Shown: in pieces, positions 14,733-23,305 of the stretch
Numbering within the stretch: position 1 is the stretch's first letter
Layout of the letters: every line of letters starts with the position of its first letter
NCBI GenBank assembly: GCA_015075555.1
Contig: JABTUD010000002.1
Location: forward strand, 1,391,084-1,455,083
Length of the DNA: 64,000 nt
Direction: 5' to 3'
Source of the DNA: Thermoflexaceae bacterium
GTDB lineage: Bacteria; Chloroflexota; Dehalococcoidia; Tepidiformales; Tepidiformaceae
Translations under genes and position numbers: made by a program
The notes under the pieces: generated by a model
Databases searched by the model: none
Told to the model about the DNA's origin: nothing
The model's input: the letters and a program-made list of their open reading frames with translations, nothing else

Positions 14733-16397
14733 ATGCCCAAGCTCAAGGCCCTCCAGCAGCTCGAAGCCTGGCGGGAACGGTACCCGGCGCCATGCCAGGC
14801 TGCCTGTCCCGTGCATACCAACGCCCGCGCCTACGTCACGCGGACTGCCGATGGCCGCTTCGAGGAGGCGTTCCTGGCAGCGCGCGGTCCGAACCCGCTC
14901 GCTGCCATCTGCGGGCGCGCCTGTAGCGCCCCCTGCGAGGACGTCTGCACCCGCGGCGAATTCGACCGCCCCGTCCGGATCCGGCAGATGAAGCGCTTCC
15001 TCACCGATCGGTTCGAGGCCTCCGGCGCCGCCGCCAGGCGCGCACCTTCGACCGGGCTAAGCGTGGCCGTGGTGGGCGCAGGGCCGGCCGGCCTGGCCGC
15101 CGCCCACGACCTGGCCTTCCTTGGCCACAGTGCCACCGTCTTTGAGGCTGCGCCCGCGGCCGGCGGCATGGCCCTCCTCGGCGTGCCGCGCTTCCGCCTT
15201 GCCAACGCCGCCATCGAGCGCGACGTGCACGCCATCGAAGGCCTCGGCGTTGAGATCCGCACCGGGGTCCGCGTCGGCAGCGATGTCTCGCTCGAAGACC
15301 TGCGCCGCGACTTCCACGCCGTCTTTGTCGCGACCGGCACGATGCGCCTGAACGGCCTCGATGCCGCGGGTGTTGAGCTCAAGGGCGTGGTCCAGGCCCT
15401 CCCCTTCCTCGAAGTAGCCAACCTCGGCGGCCGGCCCGCGTGCGGCAAGCGCGTGGCCGTGCTCGGCGGCGGCTATACGGCGATGGACGCCGCCCGCACC
15501 GCGGTCCGCCTCGGCGCCGAGGTGGCGGTGCTCTACCGCCGCACGCGCAGCGAAACCGAAGTCCACGACGAGGAGCTGAACGAAACCATCCACGAAGGCG
15601 CTCGCATCGAGTACCTCGTTTCCCCTCTGCGCTTCATCGACGACGGCGCAGGCAACGTTGCCGGGGTCGAATGCGTCCGCAACCGTCTTGGGGAACCAGA
15701 CGCCTCCGGCCGGCCGCGGCCTCTCCCCATCCCGGGCAGTGAGTTCGTCTTCGAATGCGACATGGTCATCCTCGCCCTGGGCCAGTCCCCCGACCCGGGC
15801 GGGGTTGACCGGCATCTGGCGGGCCAGCTCCGCGAAGTGGACCCCGAGACTTCGATGACATCCCTCGCCGGGATCTTCTCTGGCGGCGACTTCGTTTCGG
15901 GCGCGAGCACCATCATCGAAGCCGTGGGCGCCGGGAGGGCAGCCGCCGCCTCCATCCATCGCTACCTTCGCGACCGTTTCGCCCCCGGGGCCGATTGGCC
16001 CGAACCAGCGGAGGCGTGGCCGCTCACGCCAGTCAACGGCCACAACGGGGCTTTCTCCACGAACGGCAAGCACGCGGGCGGCGCGCTGACCCTCGACCAC
16101 GAGGTTGAGAAGACGCTGACCGACGAGGAGGCGATGGCAGAGGGGCTGCGTTGCCTCTTCTGCGGCCTGCTCCCCACTGTCATCCTCGATGACTGCACCG
16201 CCTGCCAGGCCTGCGTGCTCGTCTGCCCGGTCGACGCCATCCACCGCGTGAGCATCGGCAAGAGCGGTGACATGGGCGACCTCACCGGCGAACGCGATGT
16301 CCTTGGCTACCAGATCTGGGCCGAAGAGTGCATCCGCTGCGGGCGGTGCTTCAAGGCCTGCCCCACGGGCGCCATCGTGGTGCCCGAGAAGGACTGA
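14733..16397 (+). CDS. GltD-like FAD/NAD(P) oxidoreductase with C-terminal 2[4Fe-4S] ferredoxin domain
   Basis: A 554-residue protein. The N-terminal Fer4_20-type domain has Cys clusters (PCQAACPVHTNA, ICGRACSAPCEDVC), followed by an FAD-binding GAGPAGLAAAHDLA at about 110-123 and an NAD(P)-binding GGGYTAMDAARTA at about 245-258. The tail has CTACQACVLVCPVDAI and CIRCGRCFKACPTGAI, two ferredoxin-type 4Fe-4S motifs. This layout matches glutamate synthase small-subunit relatives that pass electrons between NAD(P)H and a partner. GGGGAGGAAC precedes the ATG chosen; an upstream TTG start has no such site. Partner unknown. Confidence 0.88.
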   Translation: MPKLKALQQLEAWRERYPAPCQAACPVHTNARAYVTRTADGRFEEAFLAARGPNPLAAICGRACSAPCEDVCTRGEFDRPVRIRQMKRFLTDRFEASGAAARRAPSTGLSVAVVGAGPAGLAAAHDLAFLGHSATVFEAAPAAGGMALLGVPRFRLANAAIERDVHAIEGLGVEIRTGVRVGSDVSLEDLRRDFHAVFVATGTMRLNGLDAAGVELKGVVQALPFLEVANLGGRPACGKRVAVLGGGYTAMDAARTAVRLGAEVAVLYRRTRSETEVHDEELNETIHEGARIEYLVSPLRFIDDGAGNVAGVECVRNRLGEPDASGRPRPLPIPGSEFVFECDMVILALGQSPDPGGVDRHLAGQLREVDPETSMTSLAGIFSGGDFVSGASTIIEAVGAGRAAAASIHRYLRDRFAPGADWPEPAEAWPLTPVNGHNGAFSTNGKHAGGALTLDHEVEKTLTDEEAMAEGLRCLFCGLLPTVILDDCTACQACVLVCPVDAIHRVSIGKSGDMGDLTGERDVLGYQIWAEECIRCGRCFKACPTGAIVVPEKD

Positions 16398-16468
16398 CCG
16401 GCAACACCTGGTCCCGGGGGTGACACCGGCCGCTTGGAGATCGGGCCGCTTTCGTGCAGGGTCGCGGC

Positions 16469-16663
16469 ATGCCCTGCAACCACCCGCGCGAAGAATGGCA
16501 GCGCGTCTACGAAGGCGGCGCCACCCCCATCCCGGGCCGCTACTTCTGTGGATCCTGCGGCGAGCACCTCTACGCTGAACACGATTCGTCGCCCGGCAAC
16601 GCGAGCCGCCGGCAGGCCATGCCCACAACAGCCGGGCACGATGCCGCCTCTCCCCGCCCATGA
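16469..16663 (+). CDS. small zinc-ribbon-like protein
   Basis: A 64-residue ORF starting MPCNHPREEWQRVYEGG with FCGSCGEHLYAEH further on, giving C-N-H and C-x2-C pairs that could bind one zinc. The distal third is low-complexity. No good ribosome-binding site. Possible small regulatory or rubredoxin-like zinc protein, unconfirmed. Confidence 0.4.
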   Translation: MPCNHPREEWQRVYEGGATPIPGRYFCGSCGEHLYAEHDSSPGNASRRQAMPTTAGHDAASPRP

Positions 16664-16793
16664 GGGGCGGAGGCGGGAAGTCCATTCACGAGTCTCCAGC
16701 TACCGGGAACCCGTGCGCGCAGGTATGCTGTGCCTTCGAGGCGCAGCCTGGTCCCCGCCGGTGGAGCCTGGCAGAGCGCCCTGGAGGTACTCT

Positions 16794-16904
16794 ATGAAGA
16801 AGTTCCTGGGCATCCTCGCCCTGGCAGGAGCGGCCGTGGCCGCCCTCATGTTCTGGCGTCGCAACAAGGACGAGGACGAGTTCCTCGACGAGGAGCTCGA
16901 GTAG
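16794..16904 (+). CDS. 36-residue membrane microprotein
   Basis: MKKFLGILALAGAAVAAL, then FWRRNKDEDEFLDEELE and stop: a short lysine lead, one transmembrane segment, a basic WRRNK stop-transfer and an acidic tail. GGAGG sits 6 nt before the ATG. The shape resembles the small single-span proteins of Actinobacteria (DLW-39 type), but no homology is claimed. Confidence 0.6.
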   Translation: MKKFLGILALAGAAVAALMFWRRNKDEDEFLDEELE

Positions 16905-16991
16905 CAGCGCTGCTCCAGCCCCCGCAGCCTCCCCCGCGCGCGGGCGTTCGTCCCCAATACGCCACGGGCCCCACTTGCCGATGATCGCGAT

Positions 16992-17732
16992 GTGGGCAAG
17001 ATCGGCATTCTCTTCGTCGCCCTCCTGCTGCTGGGCACAGCTCGCTGCTACGGCGCGAGCCTCGACCTTTCGGGCGTGCCCGTTCTTGGCGCTCAGCCGG
17101 TGGCAAGCACCCCCGCCTACGTCTCCGCCATGGGGACTCCGGCGGCCGTGACCTTCCCCGAGATGGACCTTTCGAAATGGTTCACCGCCGAAGCCCCTGA
17201 GAGCGGCGCCCCGGCCGACGAGTACGACCCCGGGTTCTGGGCAGAGGTCGACGCCTTCTTTGCCGCCTCTCGCACGCCCGCGGGCTGGAGTGAGGCCTGC
17301 AAGAAGGCTTCCGATGCCGCAGGCGCGGACCGCGCCACGAAGCCCGAGACCGGGGCGCTTGCCTGCAGCGCAAACCCGGCGGTGACGCCCGTGCAGCACT
17401 TCGCAGCCCAGGTGCTTGGCGCCCGCGCGGCGCTCGCTCTCTGGGTGCGGGGCGTTCCCGGTTACAGCCAGGGCAGCGTCTCGGGCCGGCAGGGCGAAAT
17501 CCGCCTCATGTGTTCGGTGGCCGTCATCGCCCGGGAAGGAGGCGCCGATTCGGCCTATGAGCAGGCGTGCACCAGGGCCCTCGATACTTCGTACATCACC
17601 GGCGACCCCGCGGCTACCTTCGCAGCGCTTGGCGAGGCCTACTCCCTGGTCGCCGCAGAGATCGCCACGCGCGACCCGAAGACCGCCTCCGAGCCCGCCT
17701 ACTACCCGGCCGCGGAAGAGGCCGCGCCCTGA
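16992..17732 (+). CDS. secreted hypothetical protein
   Basis: A 246-residue protein from a GTG start with a signal sequence (IGILFVALLLLGTARCYGAS). The mature part is Ala-rich and mainly helical, with Cys residues at ACKKASDA, ALACSANP, LMCSVAV and EQACTRAL that could form two disulfides. Family not recognised. Convergent with the PHP-domain gene. Confidence 0.6.
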   Translation: MGKIGILFVALLLLGTARCYGASLDLSGVPVLGAQPVASTPAYVSAMGTPAAVTFPEMDLSKWFTAEAPESGAPADEYDPGFWAEVDAFFAASRTPAGWSEACKKASDAAGADRATKPETGALACSANPAVTPVQHFAAQVLGARAALALWVRGVPGYSQGSVSGRQGEIRLMCSVAVIAREGGADSAYEQACTRALDTSYITGDPAATFAALGEAYSLVAAEIATRDPKTASEPAYYPAAEEAAP

Positions 17733-17757
17733 TGAGCGGGGCCCGGGCCACACCGGG

Positions 17758-19116
17758 TCACTTTTCCGCCCAGACCGGCGCGGCCAACGCGCGCGTCAGC
17801 TCGTGGTCGCCCGGCAAGGGGCCCGGGCTGCGCAGCTCGGCCCGCAGGTAGCGGCCGAAGCGCAGGCCGGCCGGGATGGCCATCGTCCCGCGCGCTGCCA
17901 GCGGTTCAGAACGGAAGCGAACCTCGCCATCGGCGACAAGCACGAGCGTGCAGCCACCGGCGCGTTCCCATTCCACTTCCGGGGGCGCGCCTTCGCCCTT
18001 CACTTGAGAGAGCGCCACGAACGGCCCGCCCGGCGATTCCGAGATGGTGGTCCGGCCCTCCGTAGCCGCGGAGAGGATGGCCGTCTCCGAGACCTCGCCC
18101 ACCACCTGCACCCAGGTGGTGGGGTCGCCGATGTGGTGTGGGTGCACCGGTTCGGCGGGTGGAACGCTGTGGGCGTCGCTCCCCCCGACGGGGATGACCC
18201 GCCTCCCTGCCACGAGCTCCGCCTCCCAGTCGCGCACCGACTCCCAGTTGTACCAGCGCCACGGCGCCTGCCAGACCTCGCGGATGGCGAACCCCGGGTC
18301 GCACAGCTGCCACGGCGGCCCCACGGATTTCGGGTGGTTCATAGAGAAAGGCACGCCACGGGCGGCCACCCAGCGGAACAGCCTGTGCATCTCTTCGTCG
18401 CTCGAAACGCGGAAGTCCACCCACTCCCGCAGGCCCCAGGTATTCGCGTGCCCGCTGTACGTCGTCACCTCTTCACCCGGGATGAGCAGCAGTTGCGGGT
18501 GGTCGAAGGCATCCACCTCGGCGTGATGTGAGGTCGTGTTGTGGTCGGTGATGGCGAGGAAACGCAGCCCTCGCTCAATGGCGAAGCTCGCAATCTCCCC
18601 GATCGGGTTCGCGCCATCGGAATGCTCAGAGTGGCTGTGGAGGTCGCCCGGGACCCACACCCGTCCCGGCACGCGCTCGCTGGCGAAGCGGCGCGCCTGC
18701 TGCGCCGGGGCTGGCGGGACGTCGCCAGGACCGCTGCCATCGCCGGTCTCAATCTCGATCCTGAGCGACCACCGCACGCCCGGGTCGGGGATGGTGTAGA
18801 GGCCGAGCACGATGCTCCACGTCCCCGCCGGCAATGGCCCGGCAAGGTAACCCGGGGTTGCCCGTTCGCGGGCCACAAAGAACTGCCGCCGGGCCGCACC
18901 GCTCCATCCCCGGAAGCCCCCGGTGAGCGGCTCCGTGCCACGCGGGTCGAACAGGCCGATGTCGATGACAGGGTTGCCCTCTCCGGCCATGCCAAAGTCG
19001 TAGGTCACGCTGATGCGGGAGCAGCGCGGCGGAACCGTGAAGGGGATGTAGCGGAATGGCACGGCCGCCGCCTCGGCGGGGGTGGCAAAGCCGCTCTGCA
19101 CGGTCTCGTGAAGCAT
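17758..19116 (-). CDS. CehA/McbA-type PHP-domain metal-dependent hydrolase
   Basis: A 452-residue protein. The N-terminal ~145 residues are beta-rich (possible substrate or carbohydrate-like domain). The PHP domain begins at GDLHSHSEHSDGANPIGE and carries the further metal ligands in FLAITDHNTTSHHAEVD, IPGEEVTTYSGHANTWG, FSMNHPKSVG and PVGGSDAHSV, as expected for the CehA/McbA group. Such enzymes cleave phosphoesters or carbamate/ester bonds; the substrate is not predictable. TAGACT lies 7 nt before the start with no Shine-Dalgarno sequence, consistent with a leaderless transcript. Confidence 0.85.
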   Translation of the reverse strand: MLHETVQSGFATPAEAAAVPFRYIPFTVPPRCSRISVTYDFGMAGEGNPVIDIGLFDPRGTEPLTGGFRGWSGAARRQFFVARERATPGYLAGPLPAGTWSIVLGLYTIPDPGVRWSLRIEIETGDGSGPGDVPPAPAQQARRFASERVPGRVWVPGDLHSHSEHSDGANPIGEIASFAIERGLRFLAITDHNTTSHHAEVDAFDHPQLLLIPGEEVTTYSGHANTWGLREWVDFRVSSDEEMHRLFRWVAARGVPFSMNHPKSVGPPWQLCDPGFAIREVWQAPWRWYNWESVRDWEAELVAGRRVIPVGGSDAHSVPPAEPVHPHHIGDPTTWVQVVGEVSETAILSAATEGRTTISESPGGPFVALSQVKGEGAPPEVEWERAGGCTLVLVADGEVRFRSEPLAARGTMAIPAGLRFGRYLRAELRSPGPLPGDHELTRALAAPVWAEK

Positions 19117-19188
19117 GCATACCAGTCTACCCCGCGACCTGCTCCGGGTTCAGGTGCGGCGGCAGCGCACCACAGCTATCCTGCGCCC

Positions 19189-19462
19189 ATGACACGCATC
19201 GAGAAGATCCTCGATTCAGTCCTCAGTGGCCGCGCCGATGCGAACATTCCCTTTGCCGACATCGTGCGTCTCCTTCAGGCACTCGGCTTCGAGAGCCGCA
19301 CCAGAGGGGACCATCACATCTTCACTTCTCGTGGGATTGATGAGTGATGAGATCCTTAACCTGCAGCCTCGTGCTAGTCTGGCCAAGGCATATCAGGTGC
19401 GACAGGTGAGGAATGTCGTCACTAAGTACCGGCTCCGGTTCCGCGACTCCCCCCAGGTATGA
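19189..19462 (+). pseudogene. HicA-type toxin, frameshifted by a 7-bp tandem duplication
   Basis: The first 52 residues read as a HicA/YcfA toxin (TRIEKILDSVLSGRADANI, GFESRTRGDHHIFTSRGIDE), including the active-site His in RGDHH. The frame then hits TGA. TGATGAG is present twice in tandem (19338-19344 and 19345-19351). Removing one copy restores a continuous reading (GIDEILNLQPRASLAKAYQ, then VRQVRNVVTKYRLRF) that ends at 19462 as a normal ~88-residue toxin. TATCCT ends 6 nt before the ATG. The antitoxin downstream is intact, so toxin loss or reversible phase switching is possible. Confidence 0.8.
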
Positions 19463-19658
19463 GCTGATCATCTGGTGGAGCGACGAGGACGAGGCCTTCA
19501 TCGTGGAAGTGCCTGAATTACCCGGCTGCGCGGCGGATGGACCAACATACGAAGAGGCGGTAGCCCAGGCTCGCCGGGTGATCAGCGAATGGATTCAGAC
19601 CGCCACGGAGATGGGGCGCCCCATACCTGAGCCCCGGGGCCGGCTGCTTTTCGCCTGA
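19413..19658 (+). CDS. HicB-type antitoxin (partner of broken toxin)
   Basis: An 81-residue protein with the HicB signature FIVEVPELPGCAADGPTYEEAVAQ and an amphipathic helix RRVISEWIQTATEMGR, matching the short partially RNase H-like antitoxin fold. The start (GGTGAGGA upstream) lies within the toxin's original reading frame, so the two overlap by about 50 nt as in many hicAB pairs. No DNA-binding tail is visible. Confidence 0.8.
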   Translation: MSSLSTGSGSATPPRYELIIWWSDEDEAFIVEVPELPGCAADGPTYEEAVAQARRVISEWIQTATEMGRPIPEPRGRLLFA

Positions 19659-19744
19659 CTCCGTTCAGTTCACGGGCGAGAGTCCTCGTCCGCGCCGCCG
19701 CCCGTGGCTGCTCCAGGTGTCGCCGTCGTCCCGGGCCATCGAGT

Positions 19745-20224
19745 TCATCCCCCGGCGGCCAGGCGGCGCAGGGCCTCGCCCGTGACGCGGTAGACAGTCC
19801 ACTCGTCCATCGCCACCGCCCCAAGTGAACGGTAGAAGGCGATGGCGGGCTCGTTCCAGTCGAGCACGGACCACTCAAAGCGGCTGTAGCCCCGCTCGAA
19901 ACAGGTGCGCGCCAGCTCCACCAGCAGCGCCTTCCCGAATCCATGACGGCGAAATTCCGGCCGCACGAAGAGGTCCTCCAGGTAGAGCCCGGGCTTCCCG
20001 GTCCACGTGCTGAAGTTCTGGAAGTAGAGGGCGAACCCCGCCACCTCACCGTCGTCCGTTTCGGCGAGGATCACCTCGGCGGCGGGTGCGGGCCCGAAAA
20101 GGTGCTGGTGCAGCTCTTCGCGGTCGAGCTGCACCGCCTCCGGCTCGTGTTCGTACTCGGCGAGCCCGCGAATGAGGGCGATGATTGCGTCCAGGTCGGT
20201 CTCGCGGGCGCTGCGGAGGGGCAT
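19745..20224 (-). CDS. GNAT-family N-acetyltransferase (diamine/SSAT-like)
   Basis: A 159-residue GNAT fold: RSARETDLDAIIALIRGLAEYEHEPEAV at the N-terminus, then GFALYFQNFSTWTGKPGLYLEDLFV with the acetyl-CoA motif RPEFRRHGFGKALL and FEWSVLDWNEPAIAFYRSLGA. The NFSTW...GLYLEDLFV stretch is characteristic of spermidine/diamine acetyltransferase relatives. It is one nucleotide from the homoserine kinase gene on the same strand, so they may be cotranscribed. Confidence 0.85.
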   Translation of the reverse strand: MPLRSARETDLDAIIALIRGLAEYEHEPEAVQLDREELHQHLFGPAPAAEVILAETDDGEVAGFALYFQNFSTWTGKPGLYLEDLFVRPEFRRHGFGKALLVELARTCFERGYSRFEWSVLDWNEPAIAFYRSLGAVAMDEWTVYRVTGEALRRLAAGG

Positions 20225-20225
20225 C

Positions 20226-21131
20226 TCAGGCCTCGAGCAGCTCCACGGTTGCCACTTCGGCGCCCCTGGGCGCGATGCGCGTGACGAGCGTCCGGCCCGT
20301 CATCCCGGCGCCCTCGAGCGTGGCCAGCATCGCCGTCGCCACCTCGCGCACGCTATCGCCGGTGCAGATAGCGGCCACCGAGCTTCCCGCGCCGCTCAAC
20401 CACGCGGCGTGTGCGCCGGCCCCCTTCGCCGCGGCGAAGATGTCGAACAGGGGCGGGAAAAGCGCGGCCCGCTGGGGCTGGTGGACCCGGTCCTGCGTCG
20501 CCTCGTCGAGGAGGTCCATCCTGCCCGCCGCCATGGCCGCCACGAAGAGCGCCGCCCGCCCGATGTTGTGCACGGTATCGGCCTTGCTATAGGTCTCAGG
20601 CAGAACCCGTCGCGCATCCTTTGTAGCCATCGAGTGGTCAGGCACAAGGATGGCGAGCCCGGCATCCTGGGGGTAGCGGCAGGCCACGTGCAGGTAGTGG
20701 CCCTCTCCCCCAACGCAAACCTGCATCCCCCCAAACATGGCCGGGCAGGCGTTATCGCCGTGGCCCTCCAGGTCGCTGGCGATGGCGAGACACTCTTCAA
20801 CTTCCAGGGGGCAGCCCTCGGCCTCGTTCGCCGCCAGGACTCCCGCTACCCGGGCGACCGCGCTGGCGCCCATTCCGCGCCCCAGCGGGATGGCCACCTG
20901 GTACTTCGCCGCCAGCCCTGCCGGGGGCGTCCTGCCCATGCGCAGGTAGGTCTGGCGGACGGCGGTGAGCACCATCTTCTCGCCTACATCCTCGGTCGGC
21001 GGTTGCTCGGCCGCGGTGAAGGAGACGCGGATTGAGGCGAAGATGTCGAGCGCCAGCCCGAGGCAATCGAAACCCGCGCCCAGGTTGGCGCTTGTGGCCG
21101 GGACACGAACAGTCACTGCGATTGGATTCAT
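20226..21131 (-). CDS. thrB: homoserine kinase (GHMP family)
   Basis: Phosphorylates homoserine for threonine synthesis. Residues show the GHMP N-terminal VRVPATSANLGAGFDCLGLAL, the ATP-loop PLGRGMGASAVARVAG (P-x-G-x-G-[MS]-x-S) and the C-terminal SGAGSSVAAICTG. The start at MNPIAVTVRVP matches the family length; a start 11 codons upstream (21164) is also open but overlaps a TATCAT element. No thrA or thrC nearby. Function assigned on motifs; the mevalonate-type GHMP kinases are a less likely alternative. Confidence 0.88.
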   Translation of the reverse strand: MNPIAVTVRVPATSANLGAGFDCLGLALDIFASIRVSFTAAEQPPTEDVGEKMVLTAVRQTYLRMGRTPPAGLAAKYQVAIPLGRGMGASAVARVAGVLAANEAEGCPLEVEECLAIASDLEGHGDNACPAMFGGMQVCVGGEGHYLHVACRYPQDAGLAILVPDHSMATKDARRVLPETYSKADTVHNIGRAALFVAAMAAGRMDLLDEATQDRVHQPQRAALFPPLFDIFAAAKGAGAHAAWLSGAGSSVAAICTGDSVREVATAMLATLEGAGMTGRTLVTRIAPRGAEVATVELLEA

Positions 21132-21211
21132 GGTGGAAGGCCCTGGAACCTGCGAAGCCGCCATGATACCAGAGCCCCCCTACCGGCCAAGGATTGCCGG
21201 TTCCATGCGGG

Positions 21212-21895
21212 CTACTGTTGGAACTCTTCCCGCGCCTTGAGCCGGTTGGTGTACTCGCTCCCCGGCGTGAGCAACTCCCCGGCCAGCACGTAGGCCGTCA
21301 GCAGCCGCATCATCTGCCACCTGCCTTCGCCGAACTGCCAGCTCGAAGCGAAGACCGCGCGGAACGGCCCCGCTGTGTCGGAGCGCCAGGGTTGGGTAAC
21401 GATGGCGGTGAAGATGATGGTGTAGCTTCCCGGCTCCACGTTGAGCGAATGCACGCGCGGCGCTCCCGTGCCATAGGCGTCGCCTGCCTTCGGGTCCGCC
21501 GACGTCAGGGCGGCTTCCAGCTGGCGCACCGTATTCTCAACCGGCGAGATTGCTCCCTCCGAGCGCCAGGTCGCCGTCTCGAACCCCTTGAAGCGCTCAC
21601 CGGCCACCTTGCACTCAGGCCCGCCCGCTCCCTGCGGGTTCACATCCGCCGCCGTGCAGATGATGTCGACGGTCTTCATGCGATTGGCGAGGAAGGCGGC
21701 GTCTCCCCGCTTCAGGGCAGCATCGGCCTGCCGGGCGAAGGCGCGGAACCCATCCGCGCCGTCTTGCTCCGTTCCGGTGCTGGTGGCTGTGGCGGTCGCC
21801 GGGACCGGGGCGTTCTCTTCCATGGCACATGCCGCAGCGAGAAGCAGGGCCGCTCCAACGGCGGCCAGCAATGGCAGGGGCAGGCGGACTCGCAT
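21212..21895 (-). CDS. hypothetical lipoprotein
   Basis: A 227-residue lipoprotein with signal LPLPLLAAVGAALLLAAAC and lipobox LAAAC, followed by a short Thr-rich linker and a mixed alpha/beta domain with Cys at IICTAADV and PECKVAG. GGAGA precedes the ATG. Family not recognised. Confidence 0.65.
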   Translation of the reverse strand: MRVRLPLPLLAAVGAALLLAAACAMEENAPVPATATATSTGTEQDGADGFRAFARQADAALKRGDAAFLANRMKTVDIICTAADVNPQGAGGPECKVAGERFKGFETATWRSEGAISPVENTVRQLEAALTSADPKAGDAYGTGAPRVHSLNVEPGSYTIIFTAIVTQPWRSDTAGPFRAVFASSWQFGEGRWQMMRLLTAYVLAGELLTPGSEYTNRLKAREEFQQ

Positions 21896-21990
21896 TGGGC
21901 GGGGTCTCCGATGGTCTGAACATAGCCAAGGATTGCACTATCTATGACTTCCGCAGCAGCGAAATGGTTCCCCCGGGCCCCGGTCGCACC

Positions 21991-22959
21991 CTACGGCACC
22001 ATCACCACCCGCCCGAACGCCTGCCGGCTTTCGATGTGGCGGTGCGCATCGGCCGCCTGGGACAGCGGGAACACGCGGTCGACCACGACCTTCAGCTCGC
22101 CCCGGGCGATGTCGCGCAGGACCTCGTCGATAACGCGGCGGGTACGTTCGGGCTGTGCCACCAGCTCAGCGCCGAGGAAGACACCGGTGATGGACGCGTT
22201 CTTCTGCATGATGGGCGCGATATCGGGGGCTATTCCTTCGCGGCCCGCGCGCCCCACCCAGCTGATTCGGCCGCGATAGGCGAGAGCGGCGATGCTCCCC
22301 TCCAGCGTGTGCCCGCCGACCGAATCGACCACGAGGCCGGCGCCCCGGCCACCGGTCAGGTGCATCACCATTGCCACCCAGTCAGGTGATGTGTAGTCGA
22401 TGCCGTGGTCCATGCCATACGGCTTCAGCCGCTCCAGCCGCCCGGCGCTGGACGCGGTAGCAAGCACAGTGGCCCCGGCGCGTTTCGCAAGCTGGATGGC
22501 CGCCAGGCCCACGCCACCGGCGCCGGCCTGCACCAGCACGGTTTCGCCCTTCTGCAGGTGGCCGAACTCGAAGAGACAGTCGTGCGCGGTGGCCCACTCG
22601 ACGGGGACGCACGCCGCCTCTTTGATGTCCAGATTGCCGGGAATCAGGAACGCCGCTGCGGCGGGCACTGAGACGAGCTCGGCGTGCGAGCCGAAGCCCA
22701 TCGTTGCCACCACGCGCTGCCCGGCGCGCAGCGTGGTGACGCGTTCGCCCACCTCCCGGATGGTACCCGCAGCCTGGTAACCCACGATGTGCGGCCTGCC
22801 TGCCATCACGCCGCCCTGGCGGTGGAGGGTATCGCCACCCTGGATGCCGATGGCCTCGACCTGGACGACGACCCCGCCGGGATGGCACACCGGGTCCGGC
22901 ACGTCCTCGTATCGGAACACCTCCGGCCCGCCGGTCTGGTAGTAGACAGCCGCTTTCAT
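21991..22959 (-). CDS. quinone oxidoreductase-like MDR zinc-free dehydrogenase
   Basis: A 322-residue medium-chain dehydrogenase/reductase of the quinone-oxidoreductase branch: MKAAVYYQTGGPEVFRYED start, the cofactor-binding QAGAGGVGLAAIQLAKRAGA near the middle and DSVGGHTLEGSIAAL. It lacks the structural zinc Cys cluster of alcohol dehydrogenases. AGGAGG lies 5 nt before the ATG. Likely NADPH-dependent enone or quinone reduction; substrate unknown. Confidence 0.88.
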   Translation of the reverse strand: MKAAVYYQTGGPEVFRYEDVPDPVCHPGGVVVQVEAIGIQGGDTLHRQGGVMAGRPHIVGYQAAGTIREVGERVTTLRAGQRVVATMGFGSHAELVSVPAAAAFLIPGNLDIKEAACVPVEWATAHDCLFEFGHLQKGETVLVQAGAGGVGLAAIQLAKRAGATVLATASSAGRLERLKPYGMDHGIDYTSPDWVAMVMHLTGGRGAGLVVDSVGGHTLEGSIAALAYRGRISWVGRAGREGIAPDIAPIMQKNASITGVFLGAELVAQPERTRRVIDEVLRDIARGELKVVVDRVFPLSQAADAHRHIESRQAFGRVVMVP

Positions 22960-23305
22960 GGGAACCTCCTGCAGTTGGAGCTTCCAGTGTAGGCGACGCC
23001 GGGGGGAGGATGGGACCGACGGTACAGGGTGCTCGTTGGCGCATCACCTGCACCTCGGCCGGTAAGGCCGCGTGAGGGATCGGCCCGGCGAACGCCCTTC
23101 GCGACCGAGGCTGGCGAGGCCAACTCGCAATCCTCTGCCTCTGCTGGCGTGAATGAGGAGGTCCCCGCGCTCCAAAGGTCCCACCCGTGGAGTAGTATCA
23201 CCTTGGTATGTCATACGTCGTACCATGACGGCAGGCGGGATCGGCAGCGCCAGGGCGCCGCCGCCATGAGCCTCGTCACCCATTGGGCGCCGCCGGAGGG
23301 CGAAA
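22960..23305. other. intergenic region with dyad operator candidate
   Basis: 346 nt without a convincing gene. It contains a dyad TGGTATG (23204-23210) - 8 nt - CGTACCA (23219-23225) about 80 nt before the PDZ-LuxR gene, plus an overlapping GTCAT/ATGAC inverted pair. Nothing else stands out beyond GC-rich filler. Confidence 0.45.
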
